Origin: SFTH01 sp963643985
GTDB lineage: Bacteria; Bacillota; Clostridia; Christensenellales; Aristaeellaceae
DNA length: 5,478 bases
Reading direction: 5' to 3'
NCBI GenBank assembly: GCA_963643985.1
Contig: CAVINP010000124.1
Location: 1-5,478, forward strand
Part shown: in pieces, positions 4,389 through 5,478 of the stretch
Layout: each line of letters starts with the position of its first letter
Numbering within the stretch: the first letter of the stretch is position 1
Position numbers and translations under genes: made by a program
The notes under the pieces: generated by a model
The model's input: only the letters and a program-made list of their open reading frames with translations
What the model was told of the DNA's origin: nothing
Databases searched by the model: none

Positions 4389-5478
4389 ATGTTTGATTTC
4401 TTAAAAAAGTTTCTGGCGAGCACGAATGAGGGCGAGCTGAAGAAAATTCAGAAGATTGTAAACCGCATCAATGCGCTGGAGCCGGACATGCAGAAGCTGA
4501 CGGACGCGCAGATGCGCGAGAAGCTGCAGCAGCTGCGCGTCCGCGCCCGGGGCGGCACGGATCTTGACGAACTGCTGCCGGAGACCTACGCGCTCGTGCG
4601 CGAGGCCGCGGTGCGCGTACTGGGGCAGCGTCCCTTTGACGTGCAGCTCATCGGCGGCATCGTGCTGCATCAGGGGCGCATCGCCGAGATGAAGACCGGT
4701 GAAGGCAAGACGCTGACGGCGACCCTGCCCGCGATACTGAACGCGCTGCCGGGCAAGGGCGTGCACATCGTCACCGTCAATGACTACCTGGCCCGCTTCC
4801 AGAGCGAATGGATGGGCAAGGTTTACCGCTTCCTGGGCCTGAGCGTCGGCCTGATCGTGCACGATCTGGAGCCTGCACAGCGCCAGGTTGCCTACAATGC
4901 CGACATCACCTACGGAACCAACAACGAGTTCGGCTTTGACTATCTGCGCGACAACATGGTCACCTACAAGGAAAACCTGGTGCAGCGCGAGCTGAACTTT
5001 GCCATCGTCGATGAGGTCGACTCGATACTGATCGATGAGGCCCGTACGCCGCTGATCATTTCCGGCCGCGGCGAGAAGAGCACGGAGATGTATTCCTTCG
5101 CCAACCAGTTTGTCGCCCGCGGCCTGCGCGAGTGCATTCAGGACAAGGAGGGCAACGTCACCCAGCCCGGCGACTTCATTAAGGACGACAAGGACAAGAC
5201 GATTTCCCTGACCGAGGAAGGCGTGCGCAAGGCCGAGGCCTTCTTCCGGGTCGAGAACCTGACCGATCCGGAAAATCAGGAGCTGTATCATCACATACTG
5301 GGTGCGCTGCGTGCCCACAAAATGATGAAGCGCGATGTGGACTACGTCGTCAAGGACGGTCAGGTTGTGATCGTGGACGAGTTCACCGGCCGACTCATGG
5401 TCGGACGCCGCTATTCCGACGGCCTGCATCAGGCCATTGAGGCCAAGGAGGGCGTGAAGGTCGAGCGCGAAAACAAGA
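4389..5478 (+). CDS. secA: Preprotein translocase ATPase SecA, N-terminal 363 residues (3' end outside window)
   Basis: SecA is the ATP-driven motor that pushes secretory preproteins through the SecYEG channel at the inner face of the membrane. The frame runs open to the right edge; family members have about 800-900 residues, so more than half is missing. Visible parts are the N-terminal helix MFDFLKKFL, the FDVQLIGG segment (83-90), Walker A MKTGEGKT (101-108, Lys107), motif Ia with VNDYLA (130-135), GTNNEFGFDYLRDNM (176-190), and Walker B with DEVDSILIDEARTPL (208-222). The preprotein crosslinking domain starts near 225, and the window ends close to the re-entry into the ATPase domain (IVDEFTGRLM, GRRYSDGLHQAIEAKEG). 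The Arg-Asp usual just after motif Ia is Phe137-Gln138 here. The start is set by GGAGGA and by the conserved MFDFL beginning. It has its own promoter and appears separate from the operon upstream. It reads like a housekeeping SecA; whether the genome has a second SecA cannot be seen. Confidence 0.98.
   Translation, partial: MFDFLKKFLASTNEGELKKIQKIVNRINALEPDMQKLTDAQMREKLQQLRVRARGGTDLDELLPETYALVREAAVRVLGQRPFDVQLIGGIVLHQGRIAEMKTGEGKTLTATLPAILNALPGKGVHIVTVNDYLARFQSEWMGKVYRFLGLSVGLIVHDLEPAQRQVAYNADITYGTNNEFGFDYLRDNMVTYKENLVQRELNFAIVDEVDSILIDEARTPLIISGRGEKSTEMYSFANQFVARGLRECIQDKEGNVTQPGDFIKDDKDKTISLTEEGVRKAEAFFRVENLTDPENQELYHHILGALRAHKMMKRDVDYVVKDGQVVIVDEFTGRLMVGRRYSDGLHQAIEAKEGVKVERENK

Noticed and set aside
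4401..5429. 342-codon open frame on the - strand
   Set aside because: It is exactly antisense to secA, whose + strand frame carries all the expected motifs.
1..5478. CRISPR array, transposon ends, tRNA, rRNA or phage genes
   Set aside because: I saw no spaced direct repeats of suitable length, no transposase-like protein, no cloverleaf-like stretch and no compositional break other than the linker and the promoter spacer.

Overview
The window is ordinary-looking chromosomal DNA that is GC-rich (roughly 60 percent by eye), with all real genes on the + strand and almost no spacer. The gene set, strong GGAG/GGAGG ribosome binding sites, a near-consensus sigma-A type promoter and the SecA sequence (MFDFLKKFL start, MKTGEGKT Walker A) suggest a GC-rich member of the Clostridia or a related Firmicutes lineage, perhaps a gut organism. 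That placement is inferred from sequence character, not from a database match.

Layout: (1) bases 1-735, the C-terminal three quarters of a MoxR-family AAA+ ATPase, cut at its start by the window edge; (2) 732-1877, a membrane-anchored DUF58 protein, joined to the ATPase gene by an ATGA stop/start overlap; (3) 1877-4306, a large polytopic membrane protein with an extracytoplasmic transglutaminase-like domain (Cys-His-Asp triad intact), joined to the DUF58 gene by a TAATG overlap; (4) an 82-base spacer with a weak terminator-like hairpin, an inverted repeat, a strong candidate promoter and a ribosome binding site; (5) 4389-5478, the first 363 codons of secA, cut by the right edge of the window.

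Genes 1-3 form a tightly coupled operon of the widespread MoxR / DUF58 / TgpA-YebA type. The predicted topology puts the ATPase, the DUF58 domain and the C-terminal tail of the transglutaminase protein in the cytoplasm, with the catalytic domain outside, so the proteins could work as one complex that acts across the membrane. The substrate of this family is not settled. secA is probably transcribed separately from its own promoter, although the weak terminator leaves room for read-through.

I found no mobile element, CRISPR array, tRNA or rRNA. The least expected signal is a codon-pair regularity: every one of the ten Ile-Leu pairs in the four proteins uses ATA for Ile, although ATA is a minority Ile codon elsewhere in the window. 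Other points of interest are the long Asp-rich repeat linker in the transglutaminase protein, two adjacent perfect hairpins near the start of its gene, a dyad surrounding the -35 element of the secA promoter, and an Arg-Asp to Phe-Gln change beside a conserved SecA helicase motif.
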